A DNA stretch of 24,017 nt, taken from IMG/VR virus record IMGVR_UViG_3300007871_000054, positions 1 through 24,017 of that record; one strand, written 5' to 3'. The notes beneath the pieces were generated by a model. It was not told the origin of the DNA. It searched no databases and saw only the letters and a list, made by a program, of their open reading frames with translations. Every line of letters begins with the position of its first letter. Positions within the stretch are counted from its first letter, which is position 1. A program made the translations under genes and the position numbers. Below, piece after piece: positions 23,815 to 24,017 of the stretch. The DNA is from a virus.

Positions 23815-23902
23815 GCCTTTGAGATACTGCCTTGCTCCCTTGCTCCGTGCTGCCTTGACATTTCTAACCCTTACTACTTTGACTCTTGAACCTTACTGCC
23901 TT
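23815..23902 (-). repeat. Imperfect spaced repeats (iteron-like) in the early leader
   Basis: On the plus strand GCCTT or a near match occurs at 23815, 23829, 23852, 23876 (ACTTT) and 23898; the last four are preceded by (T)ACT or TGCT and spaced 23, 24 and 22 bases. An AT-rich patch (23903-23916) follows. The layout recalls iterons beside an unwinding element, but the copies are short and degenerate. Confidence 0.3.
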
Positions 23903-23908
23903 TAGATT

Positions 23909-23937
23909 TTAATATTCTGCTGATGTTCAGTCAGCAA
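23909..23937 (-). promoter_or_regulatory. Weak sigma70-type promoter candidate with dyad in spacer
   Basis: Minus strand: TTGCTG (23937-23932), 17-base spacer, TATTAA (23914-23909). Matches to consensus are three of six and four of six. The spacer region holds a dyad GCTGA/TCAGC (arms 23919-23923 and 23931-23935), as a repressor site could. It is the best spaced pair in the leader, but this is weak evidence. Confidence 0.25.
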
Positions 23938-23955
23938 AACAGCTTAACTTGCTGC

Positions 23956-24017
23956 CTGTCTCTTATACACATCTCCGAGCCCACGAGACCGTACTAGATC
24001 TCGTATGCCGTCTTCTG
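23956..24017 (+). other. Illumina Nextera adapter read-through (artefact)
   Basis: CTGTCTCTTATACACATCT (23956-23974) is the Tn5 mosaic end in its read-through form; CCGAGCCCACGAGAC (23975-23989) is the Nextera read-2 adapter; CGTACTAG (23990-23997) is an i7 index (the Nextera N702 read form); ATCTCGTATGCCGTCTTCTG (23998-24017) is the P7 end. The order is exact. These bases are not from the organism and should be trimmed. Confidence 0.99.

Larger units (their letters stand above)
23709..23955 (-). promoter_or_regulatory. Non-coding leader region of the early operon
   Basis: 247 bases with no convincing gene. Holds, in transcription order (minus): a weak promoter candidate, spaced AAGGC-type repeats, a long imperfect dyad and an A-rich stretch before the start of the 172-residue gene. 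A 22-codon frame from about 23861 is too short to support. The true left neighbour (higher coordinates) is unknown because the contig ends in adapter. Confidence 0.5.

Noticed and set aside
23793-23861. 22-codon leader peptide frame on the minus strand
   Set aside because: Weak AAGGG site and no rare-codon or attenuation pattern; too short to support.
1-24017. tRNA genes, rRNA, CRISPR arrays, insertion sequences, integrase
   Set aside because: None seen on reading both strands by eye; no clover-leaf consensus arms, regular spacer arrays or transposase motifs.

Overview
The window reads as part of the genome of a tailed double-stranded DNA phage or prophage (Caudoviricetes), probably from a metagenome. 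The evidence is a P22-type coat protein, a scaffold-like gene, a giant LPD38-type polyvalent protein, receptor-binding and fibre-like genes, a DUF1353/holin pair and a small replication cluster. No integrase, lysogeny repressor, portal or terminase is present, so this is only part of a genome. Genes use AGGAG-type ribosome binding sites with the standard bacterial code and many AGG/AGA arginine codons. The host cannot be named from the sequence. There is no tape-measure gene; with a P22-type coat and a connector-like protein, this leans towards a short-tailed (podovirus-like) virion, but that is inference.

Plus strand, 3-18547: a late structural operon. Order: a 5'-truncated polyvalent protein of over 1,900 residues; a good promoter candidate; scaffold-like protein; major capsid protein; a head fibre-like protein; a 149-residue protein; a 53-residue protein; a head-tail adaptor-like protein; a repeat-rich 764-residue fibre-like protein; a 174-residue protein; a small coiled coil; two tandem LamG-like paralogues; a 65-residue protein with three 10-residue repeats; a small beta protein; a 1000-residue tail protein ending in six propeller-like repeats; DUF1353; and a holin-like protein. 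Several virion proteins share or duplicate modules, which suggests rapid evolution of the virion surface.

Minus strand, 23708-18612: an early operon of thirteen genes converging on the late operon near 18.58 kb. Order of transcription: a 172-residue unknown protein; an intergenic region that folds well as RNA; a replisome-organiser-like protein; a DnaC-like helicase loader; a VRR-NUC nuclease; a protein with four CxxC pairs; a 93-residue unknown; a 46-residue zinc ribbon; an ASCH-like protein; a four-cysteine protein; a 54-residue two-helix membrane protein; a 90-residue unknown; an MT-A70 adenine methyltransferase; and a 62-residue Cys/His protein. Nearly every junction overlaps (ATGA or TGATG, or 10-30 bases). 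Two real small genes lie under falsely extended reading frames, and three gene starts need moving. With only an organiser and a loader visible, the phage probably recruits the host helicase and polymerase.

Right end: 23709-23955 is a non-coding leader with dyads, spaced repeats and an AT-rich patch. Bases 23956-24017 are not biological: they are Illumina Nextera read-through adapter with an i7 index, so the last trustworthy base is 23955.
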